11,137 nt of DNA from Flavobacteriaceae bacterium (GCA_002690085.1 NZDM01000091.1:1-11137), one strand, 5' to 3'; positions 1-10,963 are shown, numbered from the stretch's first letter. The notes: generated by a model from the sequence alone, not told the origin. Numbers and translations are program-made.

Positions 1-2
1 AA

Positions 3-3000
3 AAAACATCAGATATAGAATACACAAAAAAAGGCATTCAATCTATTTCGTTTCATTTAAAACCCAAGACTCAATTCAAAATGCCATTAGATATAGTATT
101 TAAGCTATTACATGCAACCAAAATAATGCCTATGATTAAATATAATCCAGGAGCGCGGCAAGAAAAAATATATCGATTATATGCGCCTTCTACTTCTAAT
201 GATGGTAGAAAAATTCCTTATTTAGGTAAAGGGCCTATTAAACGCTTATCCTCGAAAATCGCCAAAACAAAGCGAGTTGCGGTGTATATACAAGAACCTA
301 TTCCTATTGTATGTGAATTTTCTGAATCTAGTGATGTGTATGTAACAATTGAATCGCAAAATGTGTATGATATTAAAGATCTCGATAAGATAATTGCAGA
401 TAGCGTTAATCCGCTGATAACTGTAATTCAGGAATTTTTAACGCAAAGTGGTTACACGCTGCATTTGTTTGAATCATTAACATCGAAACGAGTGCGCATA
501 TTAGATATGGTGTATTTGATGCAATCGCCTATTACTAGAAATATTCGATTTGATACATTGCGTGGATGTTTATCGAGTTTTTTTTCTATTGAAAAAAGCG
601 CTATCACAGATGAAAATGGCATAGATATGCGTTTTAAAAGAATCAGCAATTATAGTAAATTAGCCTCTCAAGAAGCATTTGTTGCAGATGCTTTTGCAAA
701 AGGATCCTCTAGATATGATGTTGTTGAGTCACTGATGAAAATATATGATATTAGTGAAGACGAAGCGACTCGAATATTTGCAGATGCGCTCTCTGCATTG
801 CAATTAACACAAGAAACTTTTAATAAAAAATCAGTAAAGCTACAAAAAAATCCTGGGTTTCCAATAAATGCCAAGCTAGATAGATCTACAAACATAGTTA
901 GTTTTGTGATTTCAAACATCAATAATATCAAGTATCTTAAAACCATTCCTATTTACATAGATAGTTTGTTAAGAATTACACAATCTCCAAGTACTACGCG
1001 AGTAAGCAAAAGTGATATTGACACGTTGTGCAAATATACTAGCGAAGATATTGAGCTTAAAAAAGTTGCTGTTTTGGGAGAGGTTGAACAAATAGAAAAA
1101 GATATAGATGATAGTGATAGAGAAGATGATGTTGAAAACAAGGTTGAAGCGCTAGCGTTTGACAGTGATGAAAATGAAAGTGCTGATCAAGATGAAATGA
1201 TGGATTTGTTGATGGGATCTGATATGGATTCTGATATGGGATCTGATATGGAATCTGACATGGGATCTGATATGGGATCTAATATAGAAGGTGGAGCGTC
1301 GGATGTTGAGTCAGACAGTGATGATGATTTATTGAAAAAAGATATTACTGGCAAAAATATAGCAAATCCCAATCCATTTTTTAGCAAGATGAAAAAATAT
1401 GATCCTACTTTGTTTCTTACAAAGCCAGATGGTAAATTTAAAGCTTATTCTAGAATGTGTCCATGGAATGTTCGTCGGCAGCCAGTATTATTAACTGATA
1501 ATGAAAAAAAATATATTGACGATAATCACCCAGGATCATACGAACACGCCATTAAATATGGAAGCAGTCCCGACAAACAATACTGGTATATATGTCCTAG
1601 ATATTGGAGCTTAAAAGAAAATACCAGTCTTACAGAACAAGAAGTTCTTTCTGGTAAATACGGCAATATTATACCTAAAAATGCTACCACGGTGCCTCCT
1701 GGTGGCGCAATCATAGATTTTGATTCTGGTACAAAAGAGCACCGAACGCCAGATGGTGATTTTATCACACACTATCCAGGATTTCTTAAAAAAGGATCAC
1801 ATCCTAACGACAAATGTTTGCCGTGCTGTTTCAAACAATGGGACAGTAGCGAGCAAATACGGCGACGGGCATCATGTGCGTTACAAGATGAATCTGAAAA
1901 AATGCAAGCTCCAAAATTAGTTCGCATACCATCTGACCATACGGATGATTACATCAAAGGACCCGATAAATTCCCCTTAAATGCAAACCGTTATGGTTAT
2001 TTACCTTCAAATATTCAGCGCTTTCTAGGAACAGATAACAGAAAATGTCAGATCAGCGATATTAATGCTGCTTTAAAACAAAATCATCCCTGTTTTCTGC
2101 GACGCGGTGTGCAGTCTAGCAAAACCCAGTCATTTGTAGGATGTATTGCAGATCTTATGGTACATGAAATAGGAGGTGAAAAAGTATTATCAATACACGA
2201 ATTAAAACAACGCATCATTCATAATCTTACTATTGATAGCTTTGCCTCTCTACAAAATGGAACACTTGTTAAGATGCTGGGACCAAAAAAGCCTTTAACT
2301 GAAAGTATGGTAGCTAGTCTTAAAAAATACGAGGATCCTGATTCGCGCATATACAAACTTATTGGCGAAAACTCATCTGATGCTTTTATGCGAATAGCAT
2401 ATGCATTTAACGAGTTTGTTAATATGTTATTATCTGATACAACAGTATTGGATCATACATATTTATGGGATCTAGTTTGCATGCCTAATCCCGCGCTTTT
2501 CAAAAAAGGCATCAACCTAGTCATTTTGGAACTACCTGCACTAGATATGACAGATGATGTTCATCTGATTTGCCCAAGCAATCACTACGCGCAATATTTA
2601 TTTAATCCAACAAAATACACTGGTATATTGCTTAAAATAGGTAACTACTATGAGCCAATTGTAACACTAGAAGACAAAAACGATGTTTATAGCATAGGAA
2701 GGCTTTTTAACTTACGAGATAGGAATCTTTTACCAAATTTGCGCATAATCTTAAACAAAATACACAAAATATATGATGATAAATGTCGCCCTTTACCAAG
2801 TCTTCCACGTGTTTATACATTTGCAAATAATAAAACATTAACAGAGAGCATTAAAATCATCAAAAAATACGAGAACCAATTAACTATGCTATCTTTTGTT
2901 ATAAACAATTCGGCTCTCGTCATTGGTGTTATGGTATCACCAACAATAAATGCGAAACCAAGTGCTCCTGTATTTATACCATGCAATCCCTCTGCGATAT

Positions 3001-4799
3001 TAGTTGATTCAGAGATGCCATTGATTTTGCAAAACGACATACCAGCTAAATCTTACTCAGAAACGCTACAAGATTTAAACGCTATTTTTAATTTATCCAA
3101 AAAAGCGTTACAAATTAAACCAGTGTATAAAATTATTGAAAATGAGCTGATTGTTGGTATTTTGACAAATGCAAATTCCTTTGTACCAGTTGATCCGCCT
3201 GAACAAGATATATATGATGATGATCTTCGTGTTTTAAATTCAGCAAGTTATATTGTAGGAGATGAAACGATTGATAATCGAGAGCTTCCGGATAAAGAGC
3301 GCGAAGAATATATTCATAAAATAAAACTTGAGAGCGGATTCTTAAAAGTTTTTAGAAACACCGTGCGAGTTTTGATAAATAAAAATGAAAATATTGAACT
3401 TCGGCAGCAATTAGAAGAACTTGCATTTAAATCAAATGCACAATACTATGACCGACTGCACAGTGTCATTCAAATATTGCGCGAGATAACTAAAAAAGAT
3501 ATCATGTTTGCTGAATATAGCGCAAATGCACTCTCTGCAATAAAAAACATTGCTATGTGCTATAATATGCCATCGTGTTCAAAAAAGCCTTTTTGCAATG
3601 AATCGTGCGCGCTTATTATTCCCAAATCAAACCTCATTAATAATCTTGATAATTCAAAAATATATTATGGTAGAGTTGCTGATGAAATATTGCGATACAA
3701 ACACATACGATCATTTATGTTTGAACCACAAGCATTTCTTACTTTTGCAAACGTTCAATACGATCTTAATCCAGACGAGATTATTTTGTTACAGTCTCTT
3801 TTAACACAAGAATATTTTGAAGGACTGATACCAAAAACAGACAGTACGTTTATTCATTTTGACACATACGATACGGCACTACCGGCTGCAGGCCAAAAAT
3901 ATTCTGATCAAGTGGATCTTATGGAAATCCAAGGTGTTGATAAAGATAAGCAGGCATCTTCTAGTTCTAAAAAATCAAGTTCAGGAAAAGACGAGGGTCG
4001 AGTACTAGATTCATGTGGTCGTCCAAAAAAAATATATGTAGCCGCAAAATGGGCGTCTAGTTTTCCTCCAAAAAGCTCTGAAATTATTTTTTCAAATGAA
4101 AACCCAAATTGCACCTATGATATACTTAAATTCATAACTAAGTTACCAAATATAATTAAAAAAGCAAAAAATATACTAGTAAAAACATATGATACGCTTT
4201 TTAAAACTAAAAAAACATTAATTCAAATGCTTAGAGCTCAAAATAAGCGTGAATTTGCTACACGTATAGCCAAATCATCCATTCGTATAGACGATTTGAT
4301 TATGAGCCAAGAATATTACATTACTACATTTGATCTTTGGGTTATATCAGAACACTTAAAGTTACCCATTGTATTTTACTCTGCTACAACTGTTTCAGAG
4401 AGCAAGCAACCATTATTAGTTACACAGTATGCAAAAGACTCTGATTATTATTATTTTATTAAAACTCCTGGAGGCAGAAATACCGGGATACCAAAGTTCA
4501 GATTAGTTATTACTGCTACAGGAAATGCTGTTATCAAAAAAGATGAAATTAGCGATAAGCTAATGAAAATGATCGAAGATCCCAATAATTATCGAGAGAT
4601 CACATCTTATATATCATTTGTAAAACCAAATCTTGTTATTCGCAATAAAAAAACAAAAACTGCGGATGCAAAAGCAGATGCAAAAACTGCAGATGCAAAA
4701 ACTGCAGATGCAAAAACTGTGCCACCAGATATGAAAACATCTCAAAGCACTAAAAAAGGTTCCACTCGAAAAAAACTGAAACTTGTTAAAAAAACGTAA
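3..4799 (+). CDS. Very large viral transcription-factor-like protein (probable VETF large subunit family), 5' end outside window
   Basis: The frame of the ATG at 81 has no stop back to base 3, and the upstream codons (ending FHLKPKTQFK before MPLDIVF) look like continuous protein. I therefore treat the gene as 5'-partial; 1572 residues follow Met81 (numbered 1 here). Visible blocks: a conserved-looking N-terminal part (IKYNPG, QEKIYRLY near 20-35); an acidic linker with GSDM repeats at about 340-415; CPRYW at 505-509; CLPCCFK at 579-585; a four-cysteine cluster C1160/C1166/C1172/C1176; YYGRVADEILRY shortly after it; a Ser/Lys-rich linker near 1285-1310; a C-terminal module with QEYYITTFDLW near 1410; then ADAK repeats and a basic tail. 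These blocks match my memory of the giant-virus family annotated as poxvirus early transcription factor large subunit-like, which binds early promoters and recruits viral RNA polymerase. Adjacency to RPB1 fits. The family name is moderately secure, but I see no catalytic motif. The gene converges on the 504-residue gene. Confidence 0.62.
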   Translation, partial: KTSDIEYTKKGIQSISFHLKPKTQFKMPLDIVFKLLHATKIMPMIKYNPGARQEKIYRLYAPSTSNDGRKIPYLGKGPIKRLSSKIAKTKRVAVYIQEPIPIVCEFSESSDVYVTIESQNVYDIKDLDKIIADSVNPLITVIQEFLTQSGYTLHLFESLTSKRVRILDMVYLMQSPITRNIRFDTLRGCLSSFFSIEKSAITDENGIDMRFKRISNYSKLASQEAFVADAFAKGSSRYDVVESLMKIYDISEDEATRIFADALSALQLTQETFNKKSVKLQKNPGFPINAKLDRSTNIVSFVISNINNIKYLKTIPIYIDSLLRITQSPSTTRVSKSDIDTLCKYTSEDIELKKVAVLGEVEQIEKDIDDSDREDDVENKVEALAFDSDENESADQDEMMDLLMGSDMDSDMGSDMESDMGSDMGSNIEGGASDVESDSDDDLLKKDITGKNIANPNPFFSKMKKYDPTLFLTKPDGKFKAYSRMCPWNVRRQPVLLTDNEKKYIDDNHPGSYEHAIKYGSSPDKQYWYICPRYWSLKENTSLTEQEVLSGKYGNIIPKNATTVPPGGAIIDFDSGTKEHRTPDGDFITHYPGFLKKGSHPNDKCLPCCFKQWDSSEQIRRRASCALQDESEKMQAPKLVRIPSDHTDDYIKGPDKFPLNANRYGYLPSNIQRFLGTDNRKCQISDINAALKQNHPCFLRRGVQSSKTQSFVGCIADLMVHEIGGEKVLSIHELKQRIIHNLTIDSFASLQNGTLVKMLGPKKPLTESMVASLKKYEDPDSRIYKLIGENSSDAFMRIAYAFNEFVNMLLSDTTVLDHTYLWDLVCMPNPALFKKGINLVILELPALDMTDDVHLICPSNHYAQYLFNPTKYTGILLKIGNYYEPIVTLEDKNDVYSIGRLFNLRDRNLLPNLRIILNKIHKIYDDKCRPLPSLPRVYTFANNKTLTESIKIIKKYENQLTMLSFVINNSALVIGVMVSPTINAKPSAPVFIPCNPSAILVDSEMPLILQNDIPAKSYSETLQDLNAIFNLSKKALQIKPVYKIIENELIVGILTNANSFVPVDPPEQDIYDDDLRVLNSASYIVGDETIDNRELPDKEREEYIHKIKLESGFLKVFRNTVRVLINKNENIELRQQLEELAFKSNAQYYDRLHSVIQILREITKKDIMFAEYSANALSAIKNIAMCYNMPSCSKKPFCNESCALIIPKSNLINNLDNSKIYYGRVADEILRYKHIRSFMFEPQAFLTFANVQYDLNPDEIILLQSLLTQEYFEGLIPKTDSTFIHFDTYDTALPAAGQKYSDQVDLMEIQGVDKDKQASSSSKKSSSGKDEGRVLDSCGRPKKIYVAAKWASSFPPKSSEIIFSNENPNCTYDILKFITKLPNIIKKAKNILVKTYDTLFKTKKTLIQMLRAQNKREFATRIAKSSIRIDDLIMSQEYYITTFDLWVISEHLKLPIVFYSATTVSESKQPLLVTQYAKDSDYYYFIKTPGGRNTGIPKFRLVITATGNAVIKKDEISDKLMKMIEDPNNYREITSYISFVKPNLVIRNKKTKTADAKADAKTADAKTADAKTVPPDMKTSQSTKKGSTRKKLKLVKKT
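1215..1286 (+). repeat. 12-bp tandem repeat encoding Gly/Asp/Glu-Ser-Asp-Met
   Basis: Six imperfect units of GGATCTGATATG lie head to tail, in frame, encoding GSDM/DSDM/ESDM with the last unit decayed to GSNI (residues 379-402 counted from Met81). They sit inside a longer acidic, Ser/Asp-rich stretch that probably forms a flexible linker between folded blocks of the protein. Copy number may vary between isolates. Confidence 0.9.
4659..4715 (+). repeat. 15-bp tandem repeat encoding TADAK
   Basis: Units of ACTGCAGATGCAAAA encode TADAK. There are three full units plus one 12-bp unit that lacks the ACT codon (residues 1527-1545 from Met81). All length changes are multiples of three, so the frame is kept. 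The repeat joins the folded C-terminal module to a short Lys/Arg-rich tail ending KLKLVKKT. The tail could be a nucleic-acid-binding extension, which is inference only. Confidence 0.9.
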
Positions 4800-4802
4800 G
4801 CG

Positions 4803-4834
4803 ATATGCTATGATTGATATCATACATAGCATAT
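4803..4834. terminator. Hairpin between convergent genes, probable bidirectional transcript 3'-end signal
   Basis: ATATGCTATG (4803-4812) and CATAGCATAT (4825-4834) are perfect inverted complements around a 12-nt loop, and a G-U pair can extend the stem by one. An alternative inner stem, TATGA (4809-4813) with TCATA (4820-4824), is also possible. The palindrome starts 4 bp after the stop codon of the left gene and ends 16 bp from the stop codon of the right gene, filling most of the 50-bp gap. In mimivirus, mRNA 3' ends and poly(A) addition occur at palindromic hairpins just after genes. A symmetrical hairpin between convergent genes could serve both transcripts. The stem is a little shorter than the longest mimivirus examples. 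Confidence 0.72.
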
Positions 4835-4849
4835 TACAATATATCTTAG

Positions 4850-6364
<1,515 letters not shown>

Positions 6365-6403
6365 CTAGTAGTATTTTATCAGATTTGTTTAATATTTTTT
6401 ACA

Positions 6404-9400
6404 TTAGAAACCTGGATTGTAATCGTTGTCAGTACCCATATCAACCCCTTCGATATGAATGGCGTTGTTTTGGAGATCTAGTGAAGATTTGCTACACGGA
6501 TCATTAGGATCTTCAACTGGCATCTCAAATAAAGCATCTGATTTAAGATCATCAACGCTTTCTTCTGGTGTAATATTCTTCATGGCTTCCATGTCCATGA
6601 TAACTTGAAATGAGCTTGTTCCAAAATATCCGGTTTGACCGCACATCACATTTGCAGACACACCCCGCATTGCATCTAGTTCAGCATGTTGCGCAGCGTC
6701 CAAGAACATTTTTGGTGTTTCTTCAAAAGATGCTTTTGCAATAGGTCCAATGTTGTCATTATTAATACCATGTCGGAATATTGAAACCATCTTGTCATTA
6801 CAGGTCATTCTATCGCAGAGCAGCGATAGGTGGTGGTAATTGATGTATGTGCTGTCAAATTCAATCACTTCAGATATTTCATTGAATATAGCCTGGCGTG
6901 CAGCTTCTACGCCAAGCACTCTATAGATTTCTTGAATATCATTTGTAATTGTTCTATCTGCGTCAATGTAATCAAGAGCAAGAATATCAATAAGATTTGT
7001 GCCTACTGTATCAAGTACCCATATAGACTTTTTATCATATTTACCATCTGACTCTACCATATAATCTGTGATCTTGCGCGGAATAACTCTTTTAATGTCT
7101 GGAATACCACGCAACACCAGTTTATCTAAGAGATGATTCTGAAAATTTTTAAGATAGTATATCTCGTCCGATTGATCTAGAGGATTTGCCATGCCATATT
7201 TCTTTTTTGAATTCTGAAGTTTGCTAGGCCTTATCCTAAATACTAAATTGCTATCATTATAATCACTATAAACACATGATACCTCATCACGATAAGATGA
7301 TTTAATTGCGAAATTAACATCATCCATTGTAATACCGCGATCAAACATTTCTTCAGTATTCATCTTAAATCTCAGAATCCATTTTGAATGATTATTCGAT
7401 ACCGTGCTATCAGCTGATGTGTCTGCCTGTGCTGATGTAGGTCCTGATTCGTCCAAACATTCATCTACCATTGCCTCGAATGCATTATATTGCTCCATCA
7501 ACAATGCATCTTCTTCTATAGTTGTAGAAGAGTCTAGAGGATCAAAACAAATATTAACTTCGCTTACTATAGCCCGCAACATTGTGTGCTCTAATCTTTG
7601 CATAATGGTTTCTGCATTTGTTTGATCTTCTTCTTGAATGGAATGCATATACACAGTGCAAGACGGATTTTTGGGATTATCTGAAAGTGATAGGATTTCT
7701 TCAATCCGCGGTACGCCACGAGTCACATTTGACTTGCTAGCTACTCCTGCAAAATGAAATGTGTTGAGTGTCATTTGAGTAGTTGGTTCTCCAATGCTTT
7801 GGGCGGCAATAATTCCCACCATTTCTCCAGGAGATACTACTGCACGCTTGTAATTGATCTCGATTTCATTCAACAATGTAACAAGTGCATTTTTGTTGAA
7901 TCTTTTTTTAAGAAGTAAAGATCCAGGTGTCAAATAATAGTAATATACGCATTTAAACAAATCAGTAGGAGGACAATATGTAAGCTTAGAGAACTTTTCA
8001 TATGTCGCATCGACAAGCTCGAACATCTCCATTGGAGTAATATCACATTGCGAATTTGCATTTATTTGAAGCTGACCAAGCACATTGTTGATAAGATGCT
8101 TGAATGCAATTGGTATATGTACTTTAGAGTTATCACGATTATCAAAGACATTGCTTACTATTTTTTTACGCAGCGTAATCATTTCATTAATCAATGAAGT
8201 GATGTGCGAGTTATATTTTTGTTGCTGTCTTCGTGTTCGTCGAAGTGCTGCACTAGTAAAGGCTGCCAAATATATAGCGCTTCGTGCTTTAGGCTCTGGT
8301 ACTTGGAAATGTGCGTAAATTTCATTTAACGACATTCTTACAAGTGGAAGCTGCTGATTTTCTACTCTAGTAGGATCAAATCCATCATCACCATATGCAA
8401 ATTGTATAATTTTATTTTTGTTATTACGTACAGTCATATCATACTCTACTTTAAGATCTTCCAGACCTTTAACTAAGCGTCTCTGTATATATCCTGTCTG
8501 AGAGGTTTTAACAGCAGTATCAATAAGACCTACACGCCCACCCATGGCGTGGAAGAACAACTCGGTTGGACTAAGTCCTGAGATAAATGAGCTTTCTACA
8601 AAACCACGCGCTTCTGGACTGTCATCGTATTTTGTGTAGTGTGGCAAGGTTCTGTTTGTGAATCCATATGGGATTCTCTTGCCATCTACGTTTTGCTGGC
8701 CCAAGCAAGAAATCATTTGAGAAATGTTCAACTCACTGCCCTTTGATCCAGCATTAACCATAATAACAAATCGATTTGATGAGTCTAAACTTTTGCGACC
8801 AATCTTACCTGCTTCATTTGAAGCACGATTCAAGATATTGTTGATCTGAGTTTCAAACTCTTCTTCATTGCTTTTCCCGGTTTTATTTTCAAATACACCA
8901 ATGTGTGTTTGATCAATTAGTGATGAAACTTCACGCTTCTTATTTTGAATAACATCTGCAATAGCTTCGTTTGTTGCAGTATTTGCCATAAGATCACTAA
9001 TACCCACACTATATGCACTGGTTTTCATGTACTCCGTAACAATATTTTGCAAATCATCAATCATGTTAGCCGCGATTTCATTGCCAAAATCGTTACAAAC
9101 GCGCTGTATCAGACCATTCGATCCATCGCCTAACACACCTTTTTCAATTTGACCACGCTTGTATTCGCCATTCACAATCTCTAATACGGCATTTGATGTT
9201 TTTGTATCGTCTGCATCTTCATCAAATCGCTTTGTTTTATAAAAGATAGACAATGGTGGTAGAATTTGCGATAAAAGATCGAAGCTGCTAATGCTACTTT
9301 TACCGTTTAAATTCTCTGTGGAAACTTTTTTATAATGCATCAAAAGGTTCATCGCATGTCTAGGAGTGAAATTAACATCTTTGCGCGTGAGTCGATACGA

Positions 9401-10963
9401 TCCTAGCAAAGAATCCTGAAATATACCAACAATGGATTTGTTATTTGCTGGACTGATCAATTGCCATGGTACAGCAGCTAGATTTTGTAGTTCGGCAGCA
9501 GCAACCACGTCTTGTGGCATATGCAGATTCATTTCATCGCCATCAAAATCAGCATTATATGGCTTTGTATCCGCAACATTCATCCTAAATGTATCACCAA
9601 CTGGCATAATTCTGACGATGTGGCACATCATAGACATTCGATGAAGTGTCGGTTGTCGGTTAAAGAGTACTGGATCACCATTCATCATATGACGATGTAC
9701 TACATCACCAATCTCTAAAACAATCGACTCTCGATCTACATATCTTAGTGAAATAGAATCACCATTGCGTCGCTCAAGTATCTTTGCACCAGGATGCACA
9801 TCTGGTCCATTTTTAACAAGAGTCTCAAGAAAAGCCTTGTTGCGTTTATTGACAACTGTCGGACGGGTCAAGTTCATCGCGATTTTTTGAGGAACACCTA
9901 GTTCTGCTACAGACAGGTTGGGATCTGGTGTAATAACAGATCTTGCAGAATAATCAACACGCTTTCCCATTAGATTACCACGCACACGACCACCTTTTCC
10001 ATTAAGCCGTTCTTTGATTGATTTAAGTGGTCGCCCAGATCGCTGTGCAACAGATGCCACACCAGGGATTTTATTATCAACTAATGTTGCTACATAATAC
10101 TGCAACACAGTAGCCCAATCGTTAATCAATTGCTCACTTGCATTTGCTTGGATTTTCTCTTGCAATGTTTTGTTTGCTTTTATGATATTTACAATAATGT
10201 GCGTAATATCATCTTCACTTCGCTGTTGAGAATCATGCTTTACAGACGGGCGCACTGCAGGAGGCGGCACTGCTAAAACTTGACATATCATCCAGTCTGG
10301 ACGTGACCAAGTTGGATTGAAACCCATGAAATGAACATCTTCGTCTGAAATACGGCGAAATTGCTTTAAAACTAGCTCCGGCGTCAGCGTTAAAGAAAGC
10401 TTTTTTGAATTCTCAGCACCATCGATACCTTCAATGCTATCCCATTCCGCAATAAGAGTTGCTAAACCTTCTTTCTTTACTTTAGCAGGTTGCTTACAAC
10501 CACATCCATTATCTGTTTCATCGCCACATCGCTTGATCTTGCTTGCTAAGCTAAATACAGTGCTCCATCTGGCAGCAGGAGGAAGATCCAATAGATGAGC
10601 ATAATTTTCTTTGCTGATCAAAAGCTTGCTGCATTTAATACAAGTGCAACGGATAATCTTGATAACAGTAGTGATATACTGAATATAATATAGAGGCTTG
10701 GCTAATTCAATATGTCCAAAATAACCAGGTGTTTGCATGTAATCTAAACCATCTGTAGGACATACTAAACCAGGATCAAGAACACCCATTCTTGGATCAA
10801 ACAACCCACCAATAACGGGTTTTCCATTAATATATGTGTCACGGCTAGTAATTTCAGCAGCAGATCCTCGTCGAATTTCATCGGGAGACAGAATACTAAA
10901 TTGTATTCCGAGGATCTTAGCTGGATTTTTAGTTGAGATAGTACCTTGTGTTCGCTGTGACAT
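6404..10963 (-). CDS. RPB1: DNA-directed RNA polymerase II subunit RPB1 (largest subunit), viral
   Basis: This is a complete 1519-residue largest subunit, close in length to mimivirus RPB1. It forms the catalytic half of the viral multisubunit RNA polymerase. In order: clamp core with GYFGHIELAKP (80-90); a clamp zinc site with C108, C111, C146 and C154; GRPLKSIKERL (from 310) leading into GNLMGKRVDYSAR; FNRQPTLHRM (N435); the active-site loop NADFDGDEM (470-478) with Mg-binding D472, D474 and D476; GQQNVDGKRIPYGF and FTNRTLPH; the bridge helix beginning near PTELFFHAMGGR (799-810); and the trigger loop QMTLNTFHFAG with H1070, followed by GVPRIEEIL. All catalytic elements are intact, and there is no intron or intein. 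The C-terminus ends in an acidic tail (last residues NDYNPGF) and has no YSPTSPS heptads, as expected for a viral enzyme. One clamp zinc site is degenerate (see findings). An AAAATTGA element lies 40 bp upstream. Confidence 0.98.
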   Translation of the reverse strand: MSQRTQGTISTKNPAKILGIQFSILSPDEIRRGSAAEITSRDTYINGKPVIGGLFDPRMGVLDPGLVCPTDGLDYMQTPGYFGHIELAKPLYYIQYITTVIKIIRCTCIKCSKLLISKENYAHLLDLPPAARWSTVFSLASKIKRCGDETDNGCGCKQPAKVKKEGLATLIAEWDSIEGIDGAENSKKLSLTLTPELVLKQFRRISDEDVHFMGFNPTWSRPDWMICQVLAVPPPAVRPSVKHDSQQRSEDDITHIIVNIIKANKTLQEKIQANASEQLINDWATVLQYYVATLVDNKIPGVASVAQRSGRPLKSIKERLNGKGGRVRGNLMGKRVDYSARSVITPDPNLSVAELGVPQKIAMNLTRPTVVNKRNKAFLETLVKNGPDVHPGAKILERRNGDSISLRYVDRESIVLEIGDVVHRHMMNGDPVLFNRQPTLHRMSMMCHIVRIMPVGDTFRMNVADTKPYNADFDGDEMNLHMPQDVVAAAELQNLAAVPWQLISPANNKSIVGIFQDSLLGSYRLTRKDVNFTPRHAMNLLMHYKKVSTENLNGKSSISSFDLLSQILPPLSIFYKTKRFDEDADDTKTSNAVLEIVNGEYKRGQIEKGVLGDGSNGLIQRVCNDFGNEIAANMIDDLQNIVTEYMKTSAYSVGISDLMANTATNEAIADVIQNKKREVSSLIDQTHIGVFENKTGKSNEEEFETQINNILNRASNEAGKIGRKSLDSSNRFVIMVNAGSKGSELNISQMISCLGQQNVDGKRIPYGFTNRTLPHYTKYDDSPEARGFVESSFISGLSPTELFFHAMGGRVGLIDTAVKTSQTGYIQRRLVKGLEDLKVEYDMTVRNNKNKIIQFAYGDDGFDPTRVENQQLPLVRMSLNEIYAHFQVPEPKARSAIYLAAFTSAALRRTRRQQQKYNSHITSLINEMITLRKKIVSNVFDNRDNSKVHIPIAFKHLINNVLGQLQINANSQCDITPMEMFELVDATYEKFSKLTYCPPTDLFKCVYYYYLTPGSLLLKKRFNKNALVTLLNEIEINYKRAVVSPGEMVGIIAAQSIGEPTTQMTLNTFHFAGVASKSNVTRGVPRIEEILSLSDNPKNPSCTVYMHSIQEEDQTNAETIMQRLEHTMLRAIVSEVNICFDPLDSSTTIEEDALLMEQYNAFEAMVDECLDESGPTSAQADTSADSTVSNNHSKWILRFKMNTEEMFDRGITMDDVNFAIKSSYRDEVSCVYSDYNDSNLVFRIRPSKLQNSKKKYGMANPLDQSDEIYYLKNFQNHLLDKLVLRGIPDIKRVIPRKITDYMVESDGKYDKKSIWVLDTVGTNLIDILALDYIDADRTITNDIQEIYRVLGVEAARQAIFNEISEVIEFDSTYINYHHLSLLCDRMTCNDKMVSIFRHGINNDNIGPIAKASFEETPKMFLDAAQHAELDAMRGVSANVMCGQTGYFGTSSFQVIMDMEAMKNITPEESVDDLKSDALFEMPVEDPNDPCSKSSLDLQNNAIHIEGVDMGTDNDYNPGF

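Noticed and set aside
2..103. Second open plus-strand frame from the left edge to the TAA at 101-103, as a possible tail of an upstream gene overlapping the large gene
   Set aside because: It is short, and the competing frame 3 joins seamlessly to the large protein. Both being open is possible by chance over 100 bases.
6365..6403. The 39-bp gap between RPB1 and the 504-residue gene, searched for a promoter octamer or hairpin
   Set aside because: The gap is AT-rich, but no AAAATTGA and no convincing inverted repeat was found. A late-type AT-rich promoter or readthrough from RPB1 cannot be told apart by eye.
6404..10963. Possible intron or intein in RPB1
   Set aside because: Some giant viruses carry insertions in polymerase genes, but here all conserved blocks follow in order in one uninterrupted frame with normal spacing.
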